Shown here one piece after another: positions 1-8,400 of a DNA stretch of 13,025 nucleotides. The notes below the pieces were generated by a model. That model was not told the origin of the DNA. It ran no database searches and saw only the letters and a program-made list of their open reading frames with translations. Within the stretch, counting starts at the first letter, position 1; each line of letters begins with the position of its first letter. This stretch comes from an uncultured Acetatifactor sp. (GTDB lineage Bacteria; Bacillota; Clostridia; Lachnospirales; Lachnospiraceae), in assembly GCA_910585015.1 (NCBI GenBank), contig CAJUCT010000071.1:1-13025 (forward strand). Direction: 5' to 3'. The position numbers and the translations under genes are program-made.

Positions 1-23
1 ATGGCATTATATGGAATAATTAT

Positions 24-224
24 TTGACTAAATATATATCAGTCACTACACTAGTGAAAATCTGCGATATATGCCACATATATGACAATTCAGGAAACAA
101 GCCTTTTCGGATATTTAAGAAACGAAAAGAACAGATATACTATGACGAATGTACGGATTGGCTTTTGGAAGATATCCAAACTTTGACAGCAATTAACAAT
201 ATGGAGAAGAGAGAACTAAATTGA
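24..224 (+). CDS. possible 3' part of an unknown gene, cut by the window edge
   Basis: The frame starts formally at a TTG but stays open to the left edge of the window, so this may be the C-terminal end of a longer gene. No Shine-Dalgarno site precedes the TTG. The stretch ISVTTLVKICDIC resembles the last helices of a Cro/CI-type helix-turn-helix domain, and a basic segment (FKKRKE) and a short hydrophilic tail follow. That resemblance is weak and rests on a dozen residues. I do not recognise a family. It could equally be a non-coding open frame in AT-rich DNA. The next 35 bases lead into the IS-end-like repeats. Confidence 0.3.
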   Translation: MTKYISVTTLVKICDICHIYDNSGNKPFRIFKKRKEQIYYDECTDWLLEDIQTLTAINNMEKRELN

Positions 225-258
225 GACAATGCAATATGTCTTCACGGCTATAAACAAC

Positions 259-390
259 TTGACACTAATTGACCACCAATTTTTTCTCAACTTGACATTA
301 ACTTACCACCCTCCCAACGAATTTATGGGGCTTTCTGGACTTTTCGCCTTGAAAAAAACGTAAAAAGTTCGTGACACTAACTTGACATAC
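259..390. repeat. iterated TTGACA-type motifs resembling an IS21-family terminus
   Basis: Three related motifs follow each other: TTGACACTAATTGACCACC at 259-277, TTGACATTAACTTACCACC at 292-310 (three differences from the first) and GTGACACTAACTTGACATAC at 371-390. On the minus strand these read as TGTCAAGTTAGTGTCAC-type units. Elements of the IS21 family carry several short repeats of this general kind at their ends, so this may be one terminus of a lost IS21-like element. No istA or istB reading frame is visible nearby. The TTGACA matches are not called as promoter -35 boxes, because no convincing -10 box was found behind them. Confidence 0.4.
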
Positions 391-458
391 TCGGGTTATG
401 GACGTCTGAATCTGCGCCGGGTGTTCGATGTGCTGGCGGGGGTTACGGGAGGATGAGG
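321..458 (+). repeat. direct repeat copy 1 with a 21-codon coding remnant
   Basis: This segment recurs in the same orientation at 1323-1459, about 1001 bases downstream, with roughly a fifth of positions changed in its first half and fewer in its second half. The second half holds an open frame at 391-456 reading SGYGRLNLRRVFDVLAGVTG plus one residue and a TGA stop. Between the two copies this frame differs at five third-codon positions, all synonymous, and only the last residue changes. That is the pattern of DNA once translated in this frame. In copy 1 an in-frame TAA at about 359 shows the upstream part is no longer coding. The parent gene is not recognised; a transposase or IS-disrupted gene end is the likeliest source. 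Confidence 0.6.
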
Positions 459-497
459 CCCAGGCGAAAGAGGATGTAATGAAGATTTGCAAAGAGA

Positions 498-540
498 AAG
501 CCAGAAAGGATTAGAGTTCCGTTCTGGCTTTTATTTTATA
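498..540. terminator. bidirectional intrinsic terminator
   Basis: AAGCCAGAA (498-506) pairs with TTCTGGCTT (522-530) in a perfect 9-bp stem with a 15-base loop, followed on the plus strand by TTTTATTTTAT. On the minus strand the stem is followed by a T-rich run (TTTCTCTTT), so it can also stop transcription coming leftward from the toxin-antitoxin pair. It sits just after the coding remnant of repeat copy 1. Confidence 0.75.
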
Positions 541-608
541 TAAGGACAGTTTGTATAGAGTACCGTTTTTACTGATTTTTGGCAATAGAACCCTGCGGAG
601 TGAAAACT

Positions 609-943
609 CTATTGCAGGTTCAATGCATCCGCAAAAATATTTTCATAGTCCTGAAGCTGATGGTATATAGCATCCACATAAGCAGTCTGATCTTCCAAGC
701 GATAGACCATAAGATAACGGTGCCGCTGAAAGTTGATTATGCGATATCCGTTCTTTTCAGCAGAGGATGGGAGTTGGGTGCTAGGCTCCCAGCAACTTTT
801 GAAAGCTGATCTCGTGTTTCCATGGCATCTTTCCACACATTATAAGCGGCTTGGTCATTTAACAGGGTATATTGGACATAGTCGATATAATGATTTAACT
901 GTGAAAGTGCTTTTGGTGAGATGACTACATCAAATGAATCCAT
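609..943 (-). pseudogene. RelE/ParE-like toxin of a type II TA pair, frameshifted
   Basis: The protein begins MDSFDVVISPKALSQL, with an N-terminal helical half typical of RelE/ParE toxins. It ends in a beta-rich half containing GYRIINF, RYLMVYR and YVDAIYHQLQDYENIF, the usual ParE/RelE C-terminal pattern. The two halves lie in different frames. The break falls in a run of four A residues (minus strand; 754-757 on the plus strand), and restoring a fifth A gives LLKKNGYR and one protein of 111 residues, a normal size for the family. RelE members cleave mRNA at the ribosome, while ParE members poison gyrase; the sequence does not decide which. The start overlaps the antitoxin stop by 14 bases, implying translational coupling. 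The shift is either real inactivation or a homopolymer sequencing error. Confidence 0.75.
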
Positions 944-1172
944 GTTGTTTTCCCATTCTGTTTAATGCATCTTCCATATTCAGCCCCTGGCCGGCTGCAA
1001 TCTGCTGGCGCGATTCGGCAAGGTCAGAAAAAATCTGCTCCTGGCCTACCCGAACAAAAGGATTTGCCGGTTTTCTGGAAGTAAACAGTTGTCGTGTGAA
1101 TTCCAGGACCTTTATCCTTGCATCTTCCGGCATTGCTTCCAGCATAGAAACAGTTGCGTCTAAAGTGCTCAT
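930..1172 (-). CDS. antitoxin of the RelE/ParE-like TA pair
   Basis: An 80-residue acidic protein, MSTLDATVSMLEAMPEDA to the C-terminal KQHGFI. The start is set by a strong Shine-Dalgarno site (GAGAGGAGG, 8 bases before the ATG) on the minus strand; a longer open frame upstream lacks such a site. An N-terminal helical part is followed by a loop (SRKPANPF) and a C-terminal helical tail, the usual plan of small antitoxins with a dimerising, DNA-binding front and a toxin-binding tail. The exact antitoxin family is not identified. It is transcribed first from the promoter at 1230-1258 and overlaps the toxin gene by 14 bases. If the toxin is truly dead, this is a solitary antitoxin. Confidence 0.8.
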   Translation of the reverse strand: MSTLDATVSMLEAMPEDARIKVLEFTRQLFTSRKPANPFVRVGQEQIFSDLAESRQQIAAGQGLNMEDALNRMGKQHGFI

Positions 1173-1229
1173 GGGAAATCCTCCTCTCATGATTGGTTTT
1201 ATAGAAAAAGTATTTCTTTGTATGAATGA

Positions 1230-1258
1230 ATTATACACGAGATGGGGGCGGAATTCAA
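1230..1258 (-). promoter_or_regulatory. sigma-A promoter of the TA operon, with possible operator
   Basis: On the minus strand a TTGAAT -35 box (1253-1258), a 17-base spacer and a perfect TATAAT -10 box (1230-1235) lie about 58 bases before the antitoxin ATG. An imperfect palindrome with GTAT/ATAC ends (about 1220-1236) overlaps the -10 box. This is where an autoregulating antitoxin would be expected to bind, but the operator is only a suggestion. Confidence 0.7.
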
Positions 1259-1322
1259 TACAAAAACCAGAAACAGCCATGCCAAAGAATATATAGACGA
1301 TAGGGGCAGACTATAGCCCGCT

Positions 1323-1459
1323 ATTTATGCGGTTTCCCAGACTTTTCCCTTGAGAAAATCTCAAAAAGTTCATGACACTAACTTGACATACTCAGGTTAT
1401 GGACGTCTGAATCTGCGGCGGGTGTTTGACGTGCTGGCGGGGGTGACGGGAAGTTGAGG
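1323..1459 (+). repeat. direct repeat copy 2 with the same coding remnant
   Basis: Second copy of the segment at 321-458. It has the TGACACTAACTTGACATACTC motif (1373-1393) followed by the open frame 1392-1457, which encodes the same 20 residues as copy 1 through different codons. Here the frame is also open further upstream (at least QTFPLRKSQKVHDTNLTY), where copy 1 carries a stop. The two copies bracket the toxin-antitoxin pair, so recombination between them would delete it. Confidence 0.6.
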
Positions 1460-1467
1460 TAGCGATA

Positions 1468-1875
1468 TTATAACTTTTGGCAAAAAGAATAAATATTTTC
1501 CTGTATCAATATTCTATAACACAGGCTGTTGCATTTGTGTGACAGCCTTTTGTAATCTGCGCTCTGCCTGTTGAAGCCAGCAACTGCATTCTTCAACCAG
1601 GTGTTCGGCAAATTTGGCTGCAGCGTCAAAAGAGTCTTTCCCTCCGCCATGGACTGTTCTTCCGTTACTACAGGCAACCCCAGGGCGAACAGCTTCTCAT
1701 CATATTGGAATCGATCCGGCGTTTCCTCTGCCGTGTCTGTCGTTTCTGGCTCTTCAACGTTCACAGATACTGTCTGCTCCATGGATGGCCCTGTACACTC
1801 GGCCGATGGTTTTTCAGCCACTGCGACCTCCTTGCCGCACCCCGTCAGAAGCAGCGCCAATACGAGTATTGCCAT
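1468..1875 (-). pseudogene. truncated substrate-binding lipoprotein (ABC transporter type)
   Basis: The start chosen is the ATG before AILVLALLLTGCG, a clear hydrophobic signal segment with an LTGC lipobox. The usual positively charged front is missing, because the in-frame residues upstream (RDRAKEFEGQIAA) have no good start, so the true N-terminus may be lost. After the lipid-modified cysteine comes an acidic, Thr/Glu-rich linker. The motif LTLQPNLPNTWLKNAVAGFN then RQSADYK matches the first strand and helix of family 1 extracellular solute-binding proteins. At about 1549 the resemblance stops and the frame runs through a hairpin into unrelated residues. About 100 residues are left after the lipid cysteine, against several hundred in a normal binding protein, and no permease genes are near. 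A non-functional relic is most likely. Confidence 0.6.
1523..1551 (+). terminator. terminator-like hairpin at the break in the binding-protein relic
   Basis: AGGCTGT (1523-1529) pairs with ACAGCCT (1542-1548) around a 12-base loop and is followed by TTTT, giving a short plus-strand terminator shape. It lies exactly where the minus-strand lipoprotein loses its family resemblance. It may therefore be the tail of a foreign element, for example the transcription stop behind a lost transposase gene, rather than a native terminator. Confidence 0.45.
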
Positions 1876-1944
1876 TGCGGCAATCTGCCCCTCAAATTCC
1901 TTTGCCCTATCCCTTCCATGACCATTCCCTCCGTTCTGCCCATG

Positions 1945-1978
1945 CCAAGGGGGGAGGGTACTCCCCTCCAGCCTTTGG
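1945..1978. repeat. GC-rich inverted repeat upstream of rhs
   Basis: GGGGAG (1951-1956) and CTCCCC (1961-1966) form a perfect 6-bp stem around GGTA, with outer arms CCAAGG and CCTTTGG that can extend it with bulges. No T run follows on either strand, so it is not called a terminator. The rest of the 1876-2126 interval is AT-rich and no gene was recognised in it. Confidence 0.4.
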
Positions 1979-2126
1979 TGTTGTGTGAGTATCACATATG
2001 ACATAGTATACCCTCTTTCTGCCTGATTGACAAGCGTGTAAGTGATACGGTAAGAATTGGATTAAGAAAGAGCGCAAACAACGGAATGGATTGATAAAAT
2101 TCTGTACAAGCAACATAATAAACGAA

Positions 2127-2155
2127 TTGACCATAAGCGTGTTCTTTGTTATAAT
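2127..2155 (+). promoter_or_regulatory. sigma-A promoter of the rhs gene
   Basis: TTGACC (2127-2132), a 17-base spacer and a perfect TATAAT (2150-2155) lie in AT-rich DNA 32 bases before the rhs start codon. A GGAGG site (2175-2179), 8 bases before the ATG at 2188, completes the expression signals. No operator or riboswitch is evident. Confidence 0.8.
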
Positions 2156-2187
2156 AATACATATAAGATTCGCTGGAGGATATACAC

Positions 2188-5100
2188 ATGAAAAACAGAC
2201 ATTTAGGTACAAGGCTGAAAAGAGCGATGGTAACGTTGCTTACAGTGGCGCTGTTGGTATCAGATAACGCTATTTTGTATGCCGCTGAAACAGGTACTGT
2301 GCAGACCGACGCCGTAGTGGTTTCGGAGCAGAGTATTTCACAGGAAAACACGGAAACTGTATCCGCCGGGAATGCGGAAGTGGAGGAAGACGGGGCAATC
2401 GGAAAAGGGGAAACGCCCGCAGATGGCGCAGGGAATAGTCCGGATGTGGGAGACTGTCCTGACACACAGGAAGGCTTCGGCGGAGCCGTATCCGGGGGAG
2501 ATGCCGTTACTCCCGGCCGTCTGCCGGAACAGTTTTACGAGGAAGAAAAGCCGGAGAGTTATGGTACTCTGGTCTCTTACGACCAATACAGCCGCACCTA
2601 CCATGTGGACGGGAACCAGTATGTGACCGTGGTGGGCAACGATGGGGCTACTTACATAGACGATGACGGTCGTCTGCAGCATGTGGATAATACGCTGGAG
2701 AAGGATACTGCCACTGTTTTCAGCATGTTTGGCGATGAGCAGGAGGCCGGTTATGTCAACAGGGCAAACGACTACACGGTATTTTTGCCGGAAAATCTTG
2801 ATCTGGAGACGGGAAAAGGTATCACTATTGCAAATGAGGATGCCCTGATTACCCTGTATCCGTCAGAGGGCATTTTTACAAACGGGCTGGCCAGGGACAA
2901 TGCCATCCGTTACAGCGATGTATTCCCCGGCGTGGACTATCAGTACACGGTGCTGGGAAACAGTGTGAAAGAGGACATTATCCTGCTGGAGCGGGGAGAA
3001 AAGAACAGTTTTTCCTACCTGATTGACACCTGCGGCCTGGCGGGAGAGGTTATAAACAATACCCTGTATCTATATGAACCCGGTACAGACCCGGAGGAGG
3101 ATGCGGTCTTTGTGCTGGAAGCTCCGGAGATGGTGGACAGCGCCGATGAGATCAGCTTTGGCATCAGACTTTCCATGCAGAAACAGGATGGAATGCTGCT
3201 GGTGACTGTGACGGCGGATGAGGACTGGCTGTCCGCGCCGGAGAGAGTGTATCCCGTGCGCATAGACCCCACGGCCATCCAGGTGACCGGCAGCGCCATC
3301 CGCATGGCCTGTGCGGAGGAGGGCAGCCCCAATACGGTGATCGGTGATAACCAGTATCCCTATGTGGGCTATGACGATGGAGTTACCTCCGGCAACTATG
3401 CCGGATTTGGCAGCCGCCACCTAAACTGCAGGACTTATTTTGCCATAGATTACGATTTTAGTTCCATGCTGTCCGAGGCGGAAATAGTTGCGGCGGCATT
3501 CCAGGTAACACAAAAGACCAGGTGGAGCAAGGGCAGGAGCGAATTCGGCCTCTATGGTGTGGAAGAAGCGTGGGAAGTAAAAGGACTCAACTGGAACAAT
3601 CAGATAGGCTATAATCACTATTTTCTGGATGCCCAAAGCGCCAGCGCCACAAGAGGGGAGGCGCTCTCCTTTGACGTGACGGAGGAGGTCAGCGCATGGA
3701 TTAACGGTACAGCGGAAAACCATGGTTTTGTTATGAAAGCCCAGGTGGAGGCTCCTAATAAGGAGCAGGCTGCGGCGGGCGTCAAGATGCAGTGCGAGGT
3801 GTTTTATAATAATGCCTCCGCTAAGTACGCCCCCAAACTGATCCTGTCCTGGACAGGGGAGCTTACGGATCTGGACTCTCTGAGCCTGGACGATACCACC
3901 ATTGATATTTACCCTGTGGTGGAGAGAAACGGGGACAAGTCCACCAATACGCTGGGCATTGTGGCCCATGGCCTGGCAAAAGCCGGAAGTACTGTACACT
4001 ATCAGCTGGTAAACGGCAGCACAGGGGAAGTGGAGGCCCAGACAAGCCTTGTCTACCCTGATTCCGGACTTTATGCAGGGGCATATCCCACGGCAGTTGA
4101 CTATAACCGGCGCCTTTCCAACTGGCAGAGCGAGGTGTTTGCAAATCTGACGCCGGGACAGGTCTACTATGTCACCGCCTATGCGGAGGGGCTGATGACG
4201 GATCCCCTGCTCCCCGGATCAGAGGGCGTGATGGGTGTGGGAGCCACTGTGACCAGCGAACCTTTCCTGATCTATGAGGAGGGCGCGTTTGACCTAATCC
4301 CCCGTATTGCTCTGCACTACGGGGTGGATGTGAATACCATTATGGCGGATATGCAGATGCAGGACGCCCTGACCGTGGAGGGGAACCGGCTCTTTATCCG
4401 CAACCCTCAGAATACAACACCCTATGAGGCGGGAGAACTGTCCGACTACTGGAGAGCCGTGCTGGACGGACTGCTCCTGGGCCGGGCGGAAAACTGTGTC
4501 TTTGGCTTTGAACCGGTGAACCTGAATACGGGTAACTTCTACATGGAGCAGACGGACGCGGAGATATCGGATATCGGGGGCAGTTTTGCCTTTACCAGAC
4601 AGTACAATTCCAAGGGCGCCGGTTATGCGGGCAGTCTGGGCTATGGGTGGAGTACGCCCTTTGATGAGCGGCTGGGCGAGCTTTCTGACGGCACAGTTTT
4701 ATGGCTTTCCGGCACTGGCAGTATTGTGGCATTTACTAAAACGGCGGGAGGTTATGCGGCTCCTGCAGGATATGATTATGTGCTGGAAGAGGAAGGTGAC
4801 GGCTTTACCCTGACAGATTTGGGGAGCCTTCAAAAGCGCCTGTTCAATGCGTATGGTATGCTTACGGGGCTGGAAGATATTTATGGCAACAGGACAACTC
4901 TGTCCTATGACATGGATTACCGCCTGAGCGCTATTACATCTCCATCAGGGAAGAATTATCTTGTTACACTGGATGAAAAGAATCGAATTGTGCAGATTGG
5001 TCTGCCGGACGGCAACCATATCGGCTATACCTATGACAGGGCGGGCAATCTGGCAGCTGTGACCGACGCAGCGGGAGACCGGCGCAGCTATACCTATGAC

Positions 5101-5412
5101 GCAGAGCACCGGATGACGGAGTGGCAGGACGAGAACGGCCACTGCGTGGTGACTAATGTCTATGACGCAGAAGGACGTGTCACAGAGCAGACCGATGCGG
5201 AGGGCGCAGTCATAACCCTCTCTTATGGCGAGGGCAGCACCACCGCCGTGGACGCCAACGGAAATACCACCGTCTATACCTACGATGATCAATTCCGTAC
5301 CACCGAGATCGCCTATCCCGATGGCACAACGGAAAGCCGCGCTTACAATGGGGGAGGGGTATCTGTCCTCCGTGACGGACAGACAGGGCGTAACCACTGC
5401 CTATACCTATGA
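2188..5412 (+). CDS. secreted Rhs/YD-repeat toxin, N-terminal part before the frameshift
   Basis: This frame encodes the export and shell-forming front of a giant polymorphic toxin. Residues 1-32 are a Sec signal peptide (basic MKNRHLGTRLKR, hydrophobic core, cleavage near LYA/AET). Residues 35-110 are an acidic Gly/Glu-rich linker. Residues 110-360 are a beta-rich domain with VFPGVDYQYTVLGNSVKED, common in Gram-positive secreted Rhs/WapA proteins. Residues 365-558 resemble a DNRLRE/CBM-like module. Residues 700-748 (ALHYGVDVNTIM to GNRLFIRNP) look LysM-like and could bind cell wall. Residues 774-908 are the Rhs N-terminal domain (NLNTGNFYMEQTD, FTRQYNSKG), after which YD repeats begin. At residue 1054 a G5 run (5350-5354) shifts the frame and translation ends 20 codons later. 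Read as is, it would be a secreted protein without a toxic tip. Confidence 0.85.
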   Translation: MKNRHLGTRLKRAMVTLLTVALLVSDNAILYAAETGTVQTDAVVVSEQSISQENTETVSAGNAEVEEDGAIGKGETPADGAGNSPDVGDCPDTQEGFGGAVSGGDAVTPGRLPEQFYEEEKPESYGTLVSYDQYSRTYHVDGNQYVTVVGNDGATYIDDDGRLQHVDNTLEKDTATVFSMFGDEQEAGYVNRANDYTVFLPENLDLETGKGITIANEDALITLYPSEGIFTNGLARDNAIRYSDVFPGVDYQYTVLGNSVKEDIILLERGEKNSFSYLIDTCGLAGEVINNTLYLYEPGTDPEEDAVFVLEAPEMVDSADEISFGIRLSMQKQDGMLLVTVTADEDWLSAPERVYPVRIDPTAIQVTGSAIRMACAEEGSPNTVIGDNQYPYVGYDDGVTSGNYAGFGSRHLNCRTYFAIDYDFSSMLSEAEIVAAAFQVTQKTRWSKGRSEFGLYGVEEAWEVKGLNWNNQIGYNHYFLDAQSASATRGEALSFDVTEEVSAWINGTAENHGFVMKAQVEAPNKEQAAAGVKMQCEVFYNNASAKYAPKLILSWTGELTDLDSLSLDDTTIDIYPVVERNGDKSTNTLGIVAHGLAKAGSTVHYQLVNGSTGEVEAQTSLVYPDSGLYAGAYPTAVDYNRRLSNWQSEVFANLTPGQVYYVTAYAEGLMTDPLLPGSEGVMGVGATVTSEPFLIYEEGAFDLIPRIALHYGVDVNTIMADMQMQDALTVEGNRLFIRNPQNTTPYEAGELSDYWRAVLDGLLLGRAENCVFGFEPVNLNTGNFYMEQTDAEISDIGGSFAFTRQYNSKGAGYAGSLGYGWSTPFDERLGELSDGTVLWLSGTGSIVAFTKTAGGYAAPAGYDYVLEEEGDGFTLTDLGSLQKRLFNAYGMLTGLEDIYGNRTTLSYDMDYRLSAITSPSGKNYLVTLDEKNRIVQIGLPDGNHIGYTYDRAGNLAAVTDAAGDRRSYTYDAEHRMTEWQDENGHCVVTNVYDAEGRVTEQTDAEGAVITLSYGEGSTTAVDANGNTTVYTYDDQFRTTEIAYPDGTTESRAYNGGGVSVLRDGQTGRNHCLYL

Positions 5413-8400
5413 CGGAAACGGAAATCTGCTGTCCCAGACCAGACAGGACGGCGCCGTGAGACACTATGCCTACACGGGAGACGGACAGATCGCCTCTGTG
5501 ACGGAGTACGACGGCGGCGTGACTGCCTATGCATATGATGAAAACCACCGGCTGGTGTCCGTGACGGACGCGGAGGGCGGTGTAGTGCGCTATGGCTATG
5601 ATGAACAGAACCGCCTTGTTTCCAAAACCGACGCCAGAGGCGCAGTGACTTCCTATACTTACGAGGGGGCCTGCATCGTTGGCATGACGGATGCGGAAGG
5701 CAGCGTATGGAGTTTTGGTTATGATGCCATGAACCGGCTGACCCGGACCACCAATCCTCTGGGCGCAGTCACCACCAAAACCTACAATGCAAAGGGCTGG
5801 TGCGTTGCGGAGACGGATGCGGCCGGAAACAGCGCCGTTTATACTTATGATCCGGCGGGCGCAGTGACAGCCATCACAGACAGGGAGGGACAGAAGAGCG
5901 TCTTTACCTACGACAGGATGAACCGGATGCTGCTGGGAAAAGATCCTTTGGGGAATACTCTGGCTTACACCTATGATGCCAACGGCAACAGGCTGACGGA
6001 AACGGACGCAGAGGGCCATGTGACCTCCTATACTTATGATGCCATGAACCGGCAGAAGAAGGTGACAGACCCGGAGGGCGGCGAGACTGCCTATACTTAT
6101 GACAGGGCAGACCGGGTGGCAAGCGTGACGGACAGGCTGGGCCACACCAGACTTGTCTCCTATGATGCCGTGACGGGGAGCCTTCTTGCGGAAACGGACG
6201 AGAGGGGCAATGTGACGGCTTACGAGACAGATGTATGCGGCAGAGCCACCAGGATCACCTATGCCGACGGCAGTATTGTAGCTTATGGCTATGACAGACT
6301 GGGAAGATTGACGGAGGTGACAGACCAGCTTGGCACCACCACCAGGCTTTCCTATGATGCCAACGGCAACGTGGTCCAGCTTTGGGACGACGAGAGCCGG
6401 ATATACACCTATGCTTATGATAAGCTGGATCGTCTGGTAAAATCCACAGACCCCATGGGCGGCACGGTTCTGTATGCCTATGACGCTCTGGGCAATCTGC
6501 TGTCCGTGACGGATGAACTGGGAAATACCACGGATTATGGCTATGACGCTTTGAGCCGCCTGGTGTCCGTGACAGACGCCCTGGGCGGAAACAGCGCCTA
6601 TACCTATGACCGGGAGGACAGGGTACTTTCCAGGGTTACACCCGAGGGCAGAGAGACCGCTTTCACCTATGATGCCATCGGACAGATGACGGAGGCCCGG
6701 GACGCCTCTGGGAATAGGAGTACCTACACTTACGATAAGATCAGCCGGATCACCGGTATAGCGGATACGGCAGGCAGCTTTTTGGCCTACGCCTACGATG
6801 GAAACAGCAATCTGTTAAAGACCGTGGACGCTCTGGGAAATGCCCACAGCTACCAGGTGGACGCGGAGGGCAACCTGCTGGCGGACACCTACCCCAACGG
6901 GGAAAAAGACAGCTATACCTACCTGGCCACAGGGGAAGTGGCTACCTATACAGACCGATACGGCATACAGACCACGCTGACCTATGACTCCATGGGCAGG
7001 GTGGCAGAGGCCGCCGACACCGCCGGAAACCGGATGACCTACGCCTATGACGCAGCAGGAAATCTGATAAAGCAGACGGATGTGCTGGGGCGCAGCGCCT
7101 TATATGAATATGACGCTTTCGGACGGGTGGTTTCCGTCACGGATGTGGACGGGGCCAGGACTCTTTACGCCTATGATATACTGGATCGGCTTGTTTCTGT
7201 CACCGACCCTGCGGGCAACGAGACAACTTATACCTATGACGCAGCAGGAAATCTGACCGGACAGACTCTGCCCGGAGAGGCGCTTTATGCCTATGCTTAT
7301 GACGCCTTGAACCGCCTTGCCCAGAAAATAGATCCGGAGGGAGCCGCCACCACATTTGCCTATGATGGAGATGGCAACCTGACGGCGCGGACAGACGGAA
7401 ACGGAGTACGGACAGCGTACAGCTACGACGCTCTGAGCCGCCTTGTGGCCTACACAGACGGAAACGGCGGACAGACACAGTACGCCTATGACAGCAGGAA
7501 CAACCTGACCGCCATCACTACCCCGGAGGGAATCACGGAGCGGTACGGCTACGACGCCGTGGGAAATATCCTCACCGTGACAAACGGCATGGGGGAGACC
7601 TGGCAGTATGAATATGACTCCCTGTACCGAATGGTGAAACAGATCTCTCCCCTGGGAGCCCAGGAGAACTATACCTATGACCGCCACGACGTGGTAACAG
7701 AGGTCACGGATGCCTTGGGCAGCGTGACGCAGTACCAGGTGAACGCAAATGGCCAGGTGGAAAGGAAAACCCTGCCCGGCGGGGGTGTCTACAGCTATGC
7801 CTATGATGCGGCCCACAGGCTGACAGGGATCACCACCCCGCTGGGATACGAGACCACCTTTACCTACAATGCCGGGGACGATATCATCCGGGAGCAGGAC
7901 AATCTGGGCAGAACCACACAGTATTCCTATGACGTGCTGCACAACCTTCTCTCTGTCACCGATCCCCAGGGCGGCGTTACCTCCTACAGCTATGATGTGA
8001 GGAACAACCGTACCGCCATGACCAACGCCCTGGGAAATACTTTCACTTATGCCTACGATAAAGTAGACCGGATGGTCACGGTCACCGATCCGGAGCAGAA
8101 AGCCGCCGCCGTAGTATACGACATGGTGGGCAACATTGAACGGATCACCACACCTGGAGAGCGCACCACCCGCTACGGCTATGACAAAAACTACAATAGA
8201 AGTTCCGTCACCGACCCCATGGGATACACATATGCTTACTCCTATGACAAGGATGACAGGCTGATCGGCACCATAGACCCGCTGGGCCAGACCACCGGTT
8301 ATGTTTACGATAAGGCCAACAGGCTGGTCTCCTATACGGATAAACGGGGATTGGCGGAGAACTATACTTATGACGCCCACGGAAATGTGCTTTCCCGCAC

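Noticed and set aside
259..390. TTGACA boxes as a string of promoters
   Set aside because: No suitably spaced TATAAT-like boxes were found behind them, and the boxes are part of larger iterated motifs typical of an element end.
5348..5400. Programmed ribosomal frameshifting to make the full Rhs protein
   Set aside because: The required shift is +1 at a G run, with no classical slippery heptamer or downstream stem-loop that I can see. A plain one-base indel is simpler, though not excluded.
5210..6145. A 311-codon open frame on the minus strand inside rhs
   Set aside because: Same cause as the longer antisense frame: the repeat codon pattern keeps stops out of the reverse frame.
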